This document shows positions 26,001 to 38,900 of a stretch of DNA of 64,000 nt, one piece after another (position 1 is the first letter of the stretch; every line of letters starts with the position of its first letter). Position numbers and translations under genes: made by a program. The stretch is from Vigna angularis. Lineage: Eukaryota; Streptophyta; Magnoliopsida; Fabales; Fabaceae. The stretch is from NCBI RefSeq assembly GCF_016808095.1, contig NC_068980.1, positions 930,001 to 994,000 on the forward strand, in the 5' to 3' direction. Under the pieces are notes generated by a model that saw nothing but the letters and a program-made list of their open reading frames with translations, ran no database searches and was not told the origin of the DNA.

Positions 26001-26134
26001 AAACACAAAATGTATGACAGCGGGTGACAAATGTTGGTTGCTTGTAGAAAATAAAGAAAAGAAGAACATTGGAAAGAGGAAGAGATGCTTACAAATGGAG
26101 AATTAGGGCAAATTAGATGCAGGAAATCGTCCAT
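11009..26134 (-). CDS. ABCC13: ABC transporter subfamily C (MRP type), ABCC13-like, full length
   Basis: ATP-driven exporter of the MRP class, expected in vacuolar or other membranes; substrate unknown. Thirty-six exons sum to 4398 nt (1465 residues plus stop) with every phase matching: 26093-26134, 25406-25446, 25227-25317, 24312-24467, 24082-24213, 23843-23943, 23419-23482, 22794-23045, 21855-21924, 21478-21538, 20499-20586, 19956-20074, 19442-19539, 18749-18815, 18003-18120, 17733-17849, 17536-17616, 17200-17448, 16806-16907, 16659-16726, 16392-16523, 16140-16287, 15649-15932, 15377-15536, 14726-14901, 14535-14646, 14383-14436, 13998-14120, 13122-13220, 12870-12962, 12676-12786, 12430-12591, 12154-12341, 11795-11984, 11162-11329, 11009-11089. 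NBD1: Walker A GEVGSGKS (648-655), LSGGQ (738-742), Walker B VVMLDD (758-763). NBD2: Walker A GRTGAGKS (1262-1269), FSVGQ (1364-1368), Walker B VLCLDE (1384-1389), H-loop His1420. Hydrophobic N-terminal segments precede TMD1. NBD1 has Asp where the catalytic Glu usually sits, as is common in ABCC proteins. Start 26134 is chosen for [14 protein letters not shown]; an in-frame ATG at 26176 would add 14 residues. ABCC13 assignment rests on remembered similarity of the region after [12 protein letters not shown]. Confidence 0.93.
19988..20470. repeat. Tandem duplication of about 240 bp covering ABCC13 exon 12 and flanking intron
   Basis: 19988-20231 and 20232-20470 are imperfect direct repeats. 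Shared blocks include GACAGTTCGGTCAGC at both starts and AAAGCATAATCATGAGTC and CAGCATTCA further on. The first copy contains most of functional exon 12; the second holds the relic listed separately. Confidence 0.85.
20232..20313 (-). pseudogene. Decayed duplicate of ABCC13 exon 12
   Basis: Homologous to the first two thirds of exon 12 (19956-20074). The acceptor-like TTTGAAG is kept, but a 4-bp deletion relative to the functional copy brings a TAA into frame. The 3' part of the exon with its GT donor is absent because the duplication breakpoint falls inside the exon, at GACCGAACTGT. It cannot be spliced as a normal internal exon and lies within intron 11. Confidence 0.8.
24721..25202 (-). 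mobile_element. 5' fragment of a Copia-type LTR retrotransposon in ABCC13 intron 3
   Basis: Read on the minus strand: an LTR of about 257 bp (25202 to 24946) beginning TGTTAAG and ending CCA, with a TATATATAGGC promoter-like box, then three bases, then a primer-binding site CGGTATCAGATC (24931-24942) close to the initiator-Met-tRNA complement. A leader follows, and then the start of a gag-like reading frame at 24813 containing [10 protein letters not shown], typical of Copia gag. The frame stops after 30 residues at 24721, where element similarity ends. No 3' LTR and no pol are present, so it is dead and truncated. A second TGTTAAG at 25192 makes the outer border uncertain by 10 bp. Same orientation as the host gene. 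Confidence 0.8.
25318..25405 (-). other. U12-type AT-AC intron of ABCC13 (intron 2)
   Basis: The 88-nt intron starts ATATCCTC (U12 consensus ATATCCTT) and ends GTAC. A perfect U12 branch-site match, TTCCTTAAT, lies at 25327-25335, with the branch A 10 nt from the intron end. Only these boundaries give the continuous reading [15 protein letters not shown]; no GT-AG pair nearby keeps the frame and the family-like sequence. Confidence 0.88.
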
Positions 26135-29103
26135 GGAATAGACGAAGAGGAGAGACAGAAGGACTGAGTGACGCATATGGCGGTCTATGTCGTGGTTGCT
26201 TTATATTGTGTTCATGCATAAAAAAAAAGGCGCGGCTGGTTCGAGGATTTTTTTCTTCGTGGGCAAATTTGTCTTTTCACTGATAAATGTAAAAGATATT
26301 ACAAATTTATTTGTCTATGTAAACTTTAATTTTAATATTAACTTAGGGGGTTTTCACTGTGCACTTATACACCATGTAAAAATAGTAGTATTTAAAAAAA
26401 TATATATTTATTATATCATAAAAATACAAGATTATTTTTTACTCAACTTTTAATTAATATTTTACCTTAATGTATGATAAATAATATTTATAAAAAACAT
26501 TTCCAATTTTTCTAACGAAGTTTTTTACGGTTGTATATAATAATTTCATTGCTAAAATATCCAAACGTCTTCTGTAATCAAAATTATATAGACGTCATTC
26601 TAACTATTAATTAACTTGTTATTACTTACTTTTTATTCAATTTTGAATTTAAACTTAGCTTAATTATAATAAGATTTTATTTGAATTATTATCCTTAAAT
26701 GTAGTTATTAGAAAGTGAATTTAAGTTTAATATGAAAATCAGATTTATACTTCAATTATATATTATAAATTGATTTTATCTTTAGTTATCGTGGAATTAC
26801 TAAAAATACTGAAAATCTTATAAAAAAAATTAAAAAAAAATCAGAAAATTAAAATTCAGAAAATCAAAAATTAACTCTCATATGCATGTCACAAAACACT
26901 AAATAGCATGTTGGGGACTACGAAAAAGAAAAATGCAGAAAATTATTTAATCAAACTAAAAGTTCTATAATCTGTTTATAAATATAATTTACAATAACAA
27001 TATATTGGTGTAAACCAAAATTTAATATATATTATTTATTTAATTTTAATATATTTTGTCTCTTTAAAAATTTTGTAGATTTATTTTGACACTTCTAAAT
27101 TTTGTTAAGACTTGTAACTTATGAAATCCATTTATTGGGTTAGATAATTTACATGATAACTTTACTTATATTTATAATATTCAAAAATATATATTATCAA
27201 TCCTAAACTTTCAATAAATATGTTTAAGACACTAAAAAAATGTAGGTATTTTCGAAGTGTATTTGTTCGTTGATTTTTATTTTTATTTTCTCCGTTAATA
27301 CTCATTTCTATCCATTTCTACATTAAACTGGTTTCATTATTTTATATTATTTCAAACTGCTCATAGATTAAACCAAACAAAGTACACTCTTTTCTTTTCT
27401 CAATATCTTTTAGATTTCTATGTGAGAAAAAGTAATAAAGTTTTGTAAGTTAATGGGACAGGACCATTTAATAAAAAAGCAGTGTTTCACACATTGGAAC
27501 TTTGTGCACAAATGATAAAGATGGTCACCAAGATTCAATGTGGAGGACATAAAGGAAAAGGTAAATTAGAAAATGGGATAAAAAGACCGATTAAAGTTTC
27601 AGGAATCTCTGCACTATTAAAATCTGAGCTTAATCATGTGCTATACATGTCACACTTCCACTGCACTTAGTAAATATGAAATATTTATTTGTATTATATA
27701 CTATAATATTATACTTCTATAAGAACTCCAGAGTCTTATATTTTCAGAAATTCACTTATATATTATTGTTATTAATTTTAAGTGAAAATTAAAATTAGTT
27801 TTGATAGATGACAATATTTTGAAGAATATGTTGATTTTACACTAATTTAAAGTTATTTAAACAAAAATAAGTTATTTTCATAAAAGATTTAAAAATTTGA
27901 AAATGTATAATAAAAAATTTATTACAAATTATAATTTTTTATAATTTATATATTTTTATTTTAGTTTTAGGTTGTTTATTTTTATTTTTTCTCTTAAGTT
28001 TAATTTTAATTAGGATATTACTGTTTTTAATTTTAATTGAGATATTGTTGATTTACTTTAAATTAAAGTGTTGTTAATTCGACATCTTCTGTTATTAACG
28101 CTGGAGAAAAATTATTTTCATCAAGTTTTTTTTTATATTGGTCAATGTTGTTTCTCAAAAAACTTTATTTAAAATATAATTTAAATGATATTTTTAAAAA
28201 AATTTCAAGTAAGATCTCCTTATCAATGTCAACTTGAATTATTTTCAGTTAAAGTTATTTTCCACTCACATCACTGATGTTATGAATTGAGCTATTTTTT
28301 AACTAGTATCAATAAGAATTTTCTCTACCAAACATTTGTGTCAATACTTTATATATGTCATGTTTATTATTTCTTACTACTTCTTAAATAGTGTGGTAAC
28401 ATATATTTAATTGTTTCCTTATGAAATGATAGATAAAATTCCTTAAAATGTGTAAGATAATTTATCTCTCACAAATACATAATGGTAAATTGTTCTTTGT
28501 ATTTGATTTTCTATATTAACCTTTAAATTCTCTCAGCCTTGTTTGTGTGGCTTATATTTAATGATAACTCGCAATTGACAGAAAAAATGAAATAAAATTG
28601 TGCTTAGTAAAATGATAAAATCACATCATCAACTTGTGATGGGACAAAGATACATTAACACAAATTTTTTTATAACATTTTGACATAGTATACGTATTTT
28701 TTTTAGAATTAAATATGTTTTTAGTTTATAAATTATTGTATAAAATTGAATTTCATTTTTATCATAAAATTTGATAGTGTGATCTCCAAGTTTTAAACAT
28801 AAATAAATGTAGTTTTATTAATTCAACAATGTTAATTTTTTTAGTGATTAAATAACGTTTTATATTGATATGTAAACTATTTACATAGACATATTTAAAT
28901 TTAATTGCAAACCTAAAATATTATTTTTTAACTAATATATAACAAAATTAATGATGTTGGATTAAGAGGTCAAATTATTTTTAAAATTTGGACACTAAAA
29001 TATATAAAAATTAAAAATATAGATGAATTATAATTTTGCATATAAATTTATAAATTTATAAATTATAAATATATTTGTATTTACTGAAAGATTATAGTGA
29101 AGT
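26135..29103. other. Intergenic: ABCC13 promoter and AT-rich spacer
   Basis: The ABCC13 leader and promoter should lie within a few hundred bases of 26134. The rest is AT-rich with no supported gene; a 62-residue plus-strand ORF at 27482-27670 has no recognisable similarity. The repeat at about 28704-29090 is listed separately. Confidence 0.6.
28704..29090. repeat. Degenerate MITE-like repeat (AAATATGTTTTTAGT family)
   Basis: Starts TTAAATATGTTTTTAGTT and ends with a sequence whose complement (AAATATATTTATAATTTATAAATT) resembles the start only loosely. Elements beginning TTAAATATGTTTTTAGTCCC are frequent in legume genomes as I recall. It is heavily decayed and no target duplication is clear. 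Confidence 0.35.
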
Positions 29104-31470
29104 TGTAACATCTCAGATTATATAAAAGCATATAACATAGTAAGTTCACGTTTAAATAAAAAAGAACAGTTAAAGTATACTGTAAATAAAGTTTGTTAAG
29201 CGTACAATCATCCGATAAGAAGTCAGAATTTAAAACTTAAGCATACGAGTATTTCAAAAGATAAGGAATGAGTGATAGAATCATAAGGAGACTAAGCAGC
29301 AATATCATCTTCCTCCAAAGCTTGCTCCAGAGGCACCTCATTCATCTCTGCTCTCATCCAAGTGGATGATCATTGCAAAAAGAAAGCGTACCCAAGCAAA
29401 TACAAACACACAAACAAGGGTGAGCTAAATATAAAAATCATGTTATAACAGTCATAGGCAACATGCAAGTAAAGACGAATATACTATACTACACAAACAT
29501 GACTTGTTGCACTTAAACTTGACTCGTCCGGACATAGAATGATTGTCGAGCTATGGCGGGTTATGCACTCGTGGTGGCTTCTACTGCTTTGCAAAGCCAT
29601 TGCCAATGGGTTTCACCCTACCACACTCATAAGGTTAGTCCGTTATCACTCACCTTGGGCCATACTGGAAGCACCCAAGACTAGGACCTCCTGCTACTTC
29701 TCACCACATGGATCAATCCTCTCTACTTGAGAATGAAAGACCATTGGAGCGTCAGGAAAACCCCCAAGATTGAGCTACCATGCAAATCATTCTAAACACA
29801 CTGAAAGGGTGCCACCATGTACCCCCCTTGAGGATAATGGAATTACGTCAAATATTAATACTTTCCACTTTAACACCAACATGTTAATGCACACATAAAC
29901 ACTTAAAGCAACTGGAACAATTAAGTAAAATAGCATACTGGAATAAATAGGAATATAGGCTTAACAGAAAACATCAACACATAATGGGCAAGACTGAACA
30001 CCCTGTGAATGGTGGAGACCGAACGGTATCTCACTTCCCAAAGGACAGGACCGAACGATCCATAAATGGTAAGACTGAAGAAGTGATCGAACATTATTCA
30101 GGACCGCTCACTAAGAAAGACCGAACGCTACTTAAGAGGCCGAACTCTCCTTAAGAGACTGAGCGCTACCTAAGAGACCATCCACTAAGACCGAACGCTA
30201 CCAAGACCACCCACTAAGACCGTATGCTACTTAAGAGACCGAACTCTCTTTAAGAGACTGAACGCTACCTGAGAGACTATCCACTAAGACCGAACGCTAC
30301 CAAGACCACCCACTAAGATCGTACGCTACTTAAGAGACCATCCACTAAGACCGAACGCTAACAAGACCGAGCATTAAGGCCGAACTCTACTTAAGACCGA
30401 GTACTAACAAGACCGAGCACTAAGGCCGAACTCTACTTAAGACCGAGCACTAAGACCGAACGCTCAATAACGCATGGCCGAACGGTTATCAGTTGCGAAA
30501 CTGCATAATTCTGCAGAATTTCTGCAGAATTATGAACAGCACCTAACATAACCATTCCTAACCATTTTTACTAACTTCTAACACCCTTAATTCTTGTTTT
30601 ATACTTAATTAAACTCATCTAAATGATTTTGAACATTCCTACTACCATTCTAAAGTGATTAAGACTCAATTTCAACTTTAAAACACCAATTTTCCCAACT
30701 TAGGGATCCAAAAACCCAATCATACTGCTTTGCACCTATTTTGATCAATTTAGTGACTCAAACAAGTCACAATCTACTTGCTAAGACTGCCCCAACAGCC
30801 GAGTTGCGCTTTAGACCTCAAATGTCCAAAATCACTACCTCACTTCCTCTCAAAGTGACCTAAAACACCATAATTTCATTCACTTTATAGCTTAAACAAG
30901 CAAACCAAATAGCACACCCATTAAGGAATTTAACATACATACAAATACTGCAAGCAAATTGAAAACAATATCTAGCTCCCCTTACCTTGAAACTTCTTTG
31001 CTTAGCTCAAAGACCCGTAGCTCCAGTACTCCACACGCGAATAATCTAGACAGCACCCTACAACCCGCAATGCGGTGATCAAGAACAACTCTTAGAGCTA
31101 GAATGAACAAAGGAAAACATAAAGGATGGTACACTAGGCACATGCAACTTGCTCTAGGTCCCAAACAACGAAGAACAATGAAGAGCTACTTACCCGCTGA
31201 AGAATGAAAATCTATTCGAATGGTTGCGAAAGTCTCTATGCCGCGGTCACTTGAGCACCACCTAATCCAACATGCAACCACTAAATGTGAGGGAATGGTA
31301 GAGAGAAGGCAGAGAGAAATGGAGGAACAAACTTTTTAGAGAGAGAATGAGAAGTTGAGATAATGAACTCAGATCTGAAAAGTCCTTCCTAAAGTCATAG
31401 TGCCCTTAGTGTTATGGGCCTGACTGCTTCGACATAAGGCCCAACTGCCATATATTTTGAGACCCTTACA
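29104..31470. mobile_element. Probable solo LTR of a Ty3/gypsy-type retrotransposon (2.37 kb)
   Basis: Begins TGTAACATCTCA and ends GAGACCCTTACA, so it has TG...CA ends with a short terminal inverted repeat (TGTAA/TTACA). Flanks GAAGT and TAAGT are a 5-bp direct repeat with one mismatch, as expected for LTR integration. No primer-binding site follows either end and no reverse transcriptase, integrase or gag frame is seen. TGTAACA starts are typical of plant chromovirus LTRs. The interior is GC-richer than its surroundings and holds a minisatellite. A large TIR element is the alternative reading. Confidence 0.55.
30030..30485. repeat. Minisatellite built on AAGACCGAACGCTAC
   Basis: Many imperfect copies of AAGACCGAACGCTACC, TTAAGAGACCGAACTCT and AAGACCACCCACT alternate, with some higher-order doubling (for example 30165-30230 against 30270-30350). 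It lies inside the probable solo LTR, so it is likely part of the family's LTR structure. Confidence 0.8.
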
Positions 31471-32930
31471 TAAGTAAATATATAAATAAATAAAATTAAA
31501 ATTAAGAAAGACAAATTGTCAACTAGCAAACACTTTTTAATAATCATTCTGGTCAAGTTACTGGGTGGTAAGAGATGAGGCATGCTAAAATTAAGCCGAA
31601 TGTAATCCAATTATAAGGAAAATATAATTTTATTCTATTTTTTTTTTCAGCATCTAACTTTTTTTGTTTGTATTATATTAAATTCTGAATTTCTTCTACC
31701 AAAGGTCACAACAATGCCAATTAATGAAGTGACGAACTACGAATTGTTTAAGCGCGATTAAAAACGCGAAGAACTACCGAAAAAAAGGCATTGCGGTTAT
31801 GACTCATTTAATTCAGATTACAAATAATCTTAACAAACTGAAAAACACATTATGATCCTGATTCATTTAATTTACATTACGACTAATCTAAACAAGAAAT
31901 AATAAAGATAATTACAATGTCAACGCTGTAATAACTTTTTCCCTAAAAGATACATAAAATATAATTTGTATATTATAAAAGGTTGTTTGGATTGAAAGTA
32001 TGAATTTAAATCTCACGTTAAACAGAAATAAAAAAATAAAGTATTATATAAAAATAAAAAATTATCTATAATCTTAAAATTTTTGAGTTAAAAATGATAT
32101 TAATTTTTTATATATTTATATTATGGTGGTATTGTTGTTGTGTCATTCGTCTATAAAACTAACCAGACTTATATTTTATTTTGTTTATTTTTCTTTTAAA
32201 TTTAAAAGTTTTGATCGACTTATACATAAGTCATTCTTATTCACACTCATATTATATTAATTTTAGAATCTTTGATATATTTTCTTACATTAAATAAATC
32301 CATATTTAGTTTACACATATAAAACATTATGGAGTTATTTCACAGCATTCATATTAACATAAAGAAATAATACATTATTTGTAGAAATTAAAATATTATA
32401 ATTTTTATACAAAAATTACATGTTCGAATATCCTATCCAACAATTATTTTAATTGTATATTTATTTTATATAAATATTTATAAAGAAAATTAAAAATAAA
32501 ATTTTATTTTTTTGGACATAAATATTTTTCATAGTAAATTAAATGTGGAGTTTTCCATTTGAAACCAGCTTTATTTTTATCACTTGTGTATTTTTAATAT
32601 AATGAGATATCTTACTAATGTAATTATTTCTTACACAATTATTTTCATATTCTTTATGCAATAAAATTATTAATTTTGAAATAATTATTTAAAAATTATA
32701 TTTATAACAATTTATAACGGAATAATAGTGTGTAACTTTTTTATGGAATATTTATAATAAATATAAACCAGTATGTTTGGTAATTTGAATCCGGTCCGAG
32801 AAACCCGTCGGTCTGGGTGCGTCCTTTCTTGGTGCAGAACCGAACCTTACTTTTCAAATTTTAGGGCTTAAGAGCGTTTTCTTGCAAAACTCTTATTCCT
32901 CTCCTTGCGCGAAGCTTCAGCGAGAGAGCC
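31471..32930. other. Intergenic: spacer and NUP93 promoter
   Basis: AT-rich spacer without a supported gene. The GC-richer 120 bp before 32931 fits the NUP93 leader and core promoter. No clear TATA box or known regulatory site was identified. Confidence 0.6.
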
Positions 32931-35900
32931 ATGGCGAACGAAGACTTGAGTAGTTGGACTGATCTTCTACATTCTTCAACGAAGCTTCTAGAACAAGCTG
33001 CTCCTTCTGCTCAGTTCCCTCCACTTCAGGTTTCTCTCCAAACTAACGCACTTCACCATTTCATTTTCATCGCTTATTTGTGAATTTCATTGCAATGCCG
33101 CCGAATCAATTTGGAGGCCGAGTGTGTATTTCGACTGTGAACCAAGAATAGCTTCAATTTGTTCAAGATAATGGATAAGCATGGCTTGCTGTCAGTTAGA
33201 TTTGTCACTAGTTACTACTTAAAAGAAAATTAATAACTGATGATTGAATGTAGATTTTTTTTTATCTCTGTTTCTGAATTCACTTTCTTTTGTTGTTCAG
33301 AGGAACTTAGATCAACTGGAATCCTTATCCAAGAAGATTAAATCCAAAACCGTAAGGACTGAGGCACCCTCTCAATCTATTGCTGCAACAAGGTACCTTT
33401 GGCTATAAAAAATCTTGGATTATGTTATGGCTAGTTGTAGTGCTTTGAGTTGTTAGAAAGATTTTTACTTCTTCGCCAAGCCTTTTTGCCTCCAAATGGT
33501 GTTGGCTACTTGGATTCTAGATTTTCATTTTGTCAAAACTATTGGATGAAAAAGAATTCTGATACAGTGAGTGCTGTTACATAGATGACAACGGAAGAAG
33601 TTTTTTCTGTTACAATGTACCAACTGATTAACTACTATCCAAGGCAGTTTCAACTACTAACCAAAGACTAACTAGCTAGGAAATGTTGCTGTTAACGCAT
33701 TTCATTTAAACTCAATCATGTATCATTCTGGAAGCCAATGGTTAACTAAAATACTCCTTAACGGTATACCATTTTCAAGTTTCCACTTGATTTCTTTTGG
33801 TCTTCCTCTATCCCTTTTTAAAGGGCCATGCGTTTAACACAATATTTTTCTTCATAGGACATGTGTAGATTGTCTTCTTACATCCATAAAAGATGCGTTT
33901 CCATCTTTTCTTAAAGCAGAGTATGTGTGGTAAAAGGATAACACATAGTCAATTATTATTACCACTTTCTTATTTCTTTTGCATGAACAGGCTCCTTGCT
34001 CGTGAGGGGATAAATGCAGAGCAACTTGCAAGGGATCTGAAGTCATTTGAACTGAAGGTACTACTTAACCAACCTTGTAATATTTTATACACTGACCATT
34101 TTCTCTTTGCTTGACTTATTGAGTATTCTATTTTTTGCCTGTTAGGTAGATAATTTATGCATTCCATTCTAGGTTTCATAAATTTTGTGAGCCATAGTTT
34201 TATTCACACACTTGTTTTCCACTTTTCCTGATGTAACTTGTTAGTTAGCAAAATTAATTTCCCTTGAAGGTTCATTTCAAGTTGTTTTGAAGTGGTTTTC
34301 TCTTATACTTAAGTTACATGGCTACTATCTTGCTGATGCCATACCTTTTTTCTTTTCCCCTCTATAGACAACTTTTGAGGATGTTTTTCCTGTCGAGGCA
34401 ACAAGTGTTGAAGAGTATCTGCAGCAGGTAATTTACACTTTCAGATTGGCTGCTAGTAATTTTAGATGTATTAGAGATTACAGTGATTCTATTTGGATGG
34501 ATCAATTTTATCAGTGCAGATACCATGTACTCCAAAATTTTGCACCAAAAAATATTTATTTCTATTTATTCAAATATAGTGTTAGAACTATGTTTTTTTG
34601 AATTCCTTCATTATTTTTAGAAAATGAATTTTAAGCCTAATTCAGTATCACAAAACCGACTTTAATTTGAAATTTATATCCACTTATATACTATAATTTA
34701 ACAATATCTTTAGTCGATGTTAGATCTCCAAGATACCACCCCTTCATGCTGAGGACTGGACATATTGAACATGAGACTACATTCGAGTGTGGTCTAGTAG
34801 TAGGTGATACGATGAGCCCAACAAATCTTGCCATGATAGGTTTTGGAATTATCTTAGAAAATAAACTTTAAAGCTTAACTTAACTTCACAAAACTAGTTT
34901 GGAAGGTAAGCTTTGCAACAACATATATACTATAATTTGATTATATCTCTACTTGATATGGGATCTCCAACAATTACATTACATCCTACTAGAGCTAAAG
35001 AGTGATCTGTTATTGATGGAAATTATTATTTGCAGTTTTTCGTTTTGCACATGAGCCATATTATGCCATCATTGTTTTATTAAATCTACATGCTGTTTAT
35101 GTCCACTGCCATATTTGTTCTATAAGCAATAGTATTCAGTATATATGTGGCGTTCTGCTGCTTGTTATGTAAAACCAATAAAATCTTACTTTGTAGTCTG
35201 AACATCTACTCCTTTTTCATGGAATTGAGACAATAAGTGTACTATATTTTTCTTTAGGTTCATGAAATGGCAATGGTCTCTGCCGTACAGGAAGCCCAAA
35301 AGGATAATCTCAGGAGTTTCAATGATTACATGATGAAAGTTTTAGAGGTTAGTGTAATAATGTCTTTTATGATATAATACTTCATTAAGTTCTCAATTAT
35401 CTTCCTCTAATTTGGGATTTGGTTTCTCTCTATATTTTACTGCTGATATCTTTGGTATTGTCTAAGTTATATTCATGAAGCTATCAAAATATGAATCTTT
35501 GGCATAATGTTGGTAAACCATTTTTTTTTGTGCACTTGGTGTGTTCTTATATAATTGTTACACTGCTGAAAACATTAAATCTGTCCTATATTGTTATATC
35601 TGCCTTTTCTTTTATTTGTTAAGTTGTCGCAAGATGTCTTTAGATTTTGTATGACCTTTTAGTACTTGACTGTAAACTTTCTTATAAAGTAGACTTTAAG
35701 TCTAAACTTAACTTTGCAAAACTAGCTTAAAAAGTGAGATTTGCACTCTCTTATATATAATAATTTGACTATATTTCTAATTGATGTGAAATCTCCAATA
35801 CATCTCCCTTTATACTACAAATTGAATCTCAAATGTGAGATTAGATATTTGTGGATGACATGGTATGGTATGCCCAAGAAACCTTGTTAAAATAGATTCT

Positions 35901-38900
35901 AATACCATCTTAAAAAGTAGACTTTAAGCTTAATTAAACTTCATAAAACCTAATTTCAATATAAGATTTGTATTTACTTATATAGTATACTTTGATTATA
36001 TTTGTAGTTGATGTGAGATTTTAATCAAATTTATCACAAAGAGACTGAATATATTTATTGTATTAACAGTATTGTTTATTTTCCCATGTTTTATTTTGGT
36101 GTCTTTGTTAGTGAGAACATCTCCCTTTTGGGTGGAATTAACTTTCTTATTAGTCCATATTTACGCTGAAATTTTTTCATTTTTTCTGAAAAAATAAATA
36201 TGAAGAGAAAACAAAAGGACAAGAAAAAAAAATATTTCTGCCCAAGTCATGCAACTTAATAGCTTTTAGCAGTCCTAAGAAAGACAATTAGGTCTCCTGA
36301 TGTGCTTAACTTTCACAAAAGCATTCCTTTTAGATGATTATTTTTCTAATTGAACATGCTTAGGTTAATCCATGGAACTTCACATATGAAATGAGGTAGC
36401 ATAGTGAAGCGAATAAATAATTTTATCTCACATTTGCTTGCAATTATTAAATTGGGTCGAGTGATTTTTGGCTCAGCTTCCTTATTGTGCAGTAGAATTT
36501 ACTTTATGACAGGAGGATTGGCAAAAAGAAAAGCGTGATTTCCTTCAGAGTTTAAGTCGAATTTCAACATTACCTAGGACAAACATTGCTGCTAACAGCA
36601 CTCTGGGTACCCTCCCAGGTCAAATTGCATCTGTGTCTTCTACTCCACAAGTTTCATCTGGTAGTTCTAGTATGGAGATTGTTCCTCTGACTGGCAGACC
36701 TATTGTGGAGAAAAAGGCATCTGTGTATGCGGAGGTAGTGAAGAATCTGAATAAAGCAAGGAAGTCTGGGTTACCATTTAAAGTATGTCCCCAACTTTCT
36801 CCATCTCATAAATTTATGACATTTCTGTATTAGATTAAACTGCATTATATTGCCTGTTCAAAACTCATGCTTTGGTGATCAAAATTTTTATTTCCATCAA
36901 AATAGTGTTTTGGAATTTTCATCCAATATCATGCCCATTCTTCATTTTGAATATACAATAGCGCATTATATGTTTTTGACATGTTTTCTATACTATCTTC
37001 CCAAAAGATCTTGGCTATATACACCTTTTTGTGTTTACATGCCTGTAACTTTGTATGCTAACTTTTGTTAATTTTTATGGTTCTTAGCCTGCAGCAGCTT
37101 TCAAGGGTGCATATGAAAATTTGGGCATTGATGCTAGTAGTGGAAAATCAGTAACCATGCGAAAGATATGGCACCTTGTTCAGGTTGTTCTTGTAGTTGA
37201 AAACTGTTATAATATTAATAGACAAAATAGAAATAATGTGTGTGCATGCAACTTTATTGCTTCTACCTGTCACAAAGTAAACATTTTATTTATCCTCTAT
37301 AACTTAATTCATTGAAACAGATGCTGATGGATGAGGACTCAGCCCCACGTGTTTCAAAACGGATGTCATTGATTATTGGTGCAAGACGCCACCTTGAATG
37401 GGGACATGAAAAATACATAATGGACACCATACAAAGCCATCCTGCACAAGTAATTTGTTATCAGGATTTCCATACTAGTACTACTAGCGGCTGCTGATAA
37501 TTTTTCCCGTACTTATTGTTTTTGTTGACCGTTAATTCTGCTTTTCTTTACTGCCTACTGCTTGCCCTCACAGGCTATGCTTTTGAGGGAGATTTTCTTT
37601 TTGTTAAGCTTTCAGAATTCCGTTGCTTCCCATTAGTTATTTATTAATATAAATAAAGCCTATGCATTGTTTTTGCCAATGTTTATCTTACAAAAATTGT
37701 TTACACTTGTTTATTTATTACTGTTGATAATCTACATTTAGATATGCTTCTAGAAACTGTGAAGTATTTTTCAAGCATCTGTCAATGTGTTTTTTTTAAT
37801 CTCTGGTATTCTTTATCATATAAGATAAAGAGTATGCATTAATTTGTATTTGTTATCAGAACTAAATTTATGTTGGCTTTTTTATCTAATGGTAGGCTGC
37901 TCTTGGTGGCGGTGTTGGGAATTTGCAAAGAATTCGTGCCTTTCTTCGGGTTTGTCTCAATTTGAATAGTGTCATATAAATAATGTCATGCATTGAGTTT
38001 TCAATTGGTTGCTTATTTTTGTTATTTATATGTAGATTCGGTTGAGGGATTATGGAGTACTGGATTTTGATGCCAGTGATGCTCGGAGGCAGCCTCCTAT
38101 TGATACCACATGGCAGCAGGTCTCAGATACTTACTATTAAATTGGCTATACTAAATTGATTTTTTTTTTCTTGAATATATTTTTCCCTGATTTGAGTCAG
38201 TTCGTTGATATTTCCTTTTTATTTCTTGAAATTAATACATTGGTGAGCTAAGCTTGTACTATTTCATTTATTTATTTGGTGACAGATATATTTTTGCCTG
38301 AGGTCTGGTTATTACGATGAAGCAAGAAATATTGCCCTGTCTTCACGTGCTTCACATCAATTTGTTCCTTTGGTACATACTATGGTCACCACTTCTTACT
38401 GATTGTGGCTATAATATATCTTAACAATTTCCTTGTTTTTGACAGCTCACAGAGTGGATTAATACTGGAGGGATGGTCCCAAAAGAGACCGCAAGTACTG
38501 CATCAGAGGAATGTGAAAAAATGTTGAGAACTGGTGACCGGGTTGGTCGAACTGCATATGACAAGAAAAAGTTACTTTTGTATGCCATCATATCAGGCTC
38601 CCGAAGACATATTGATCGCCTGCTTAGAGATCAGCCAACTCTCTTTAGTACAATAGAAGATTTCTTGTGGTTCAAATTGTCAGCAGTGCGGGATTGTCCT
38701 AGTGGACCTTCATCCATTGTTCTAAGCGATGGTCTGATTCCGTACAGCCTGGATGATTTGCAAAGTTACCTGAATAAATTTGAGCCCTCATACTATACAA
38801 AAAATGGAAAAGACCCTCTGGTATATCCCTATATCTTGCTTTTAAGCATTCAGTTGCTTCCAGCTGTATTATACTTGTCTAAGGAAGCAGGAGATGAAGG

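Noticed and set aside
30030..30485. CRISPR-like array
   Set aside because: Units are variable, adjacent and without unique spacers; it is a plant minisatellite in a probable LTR.
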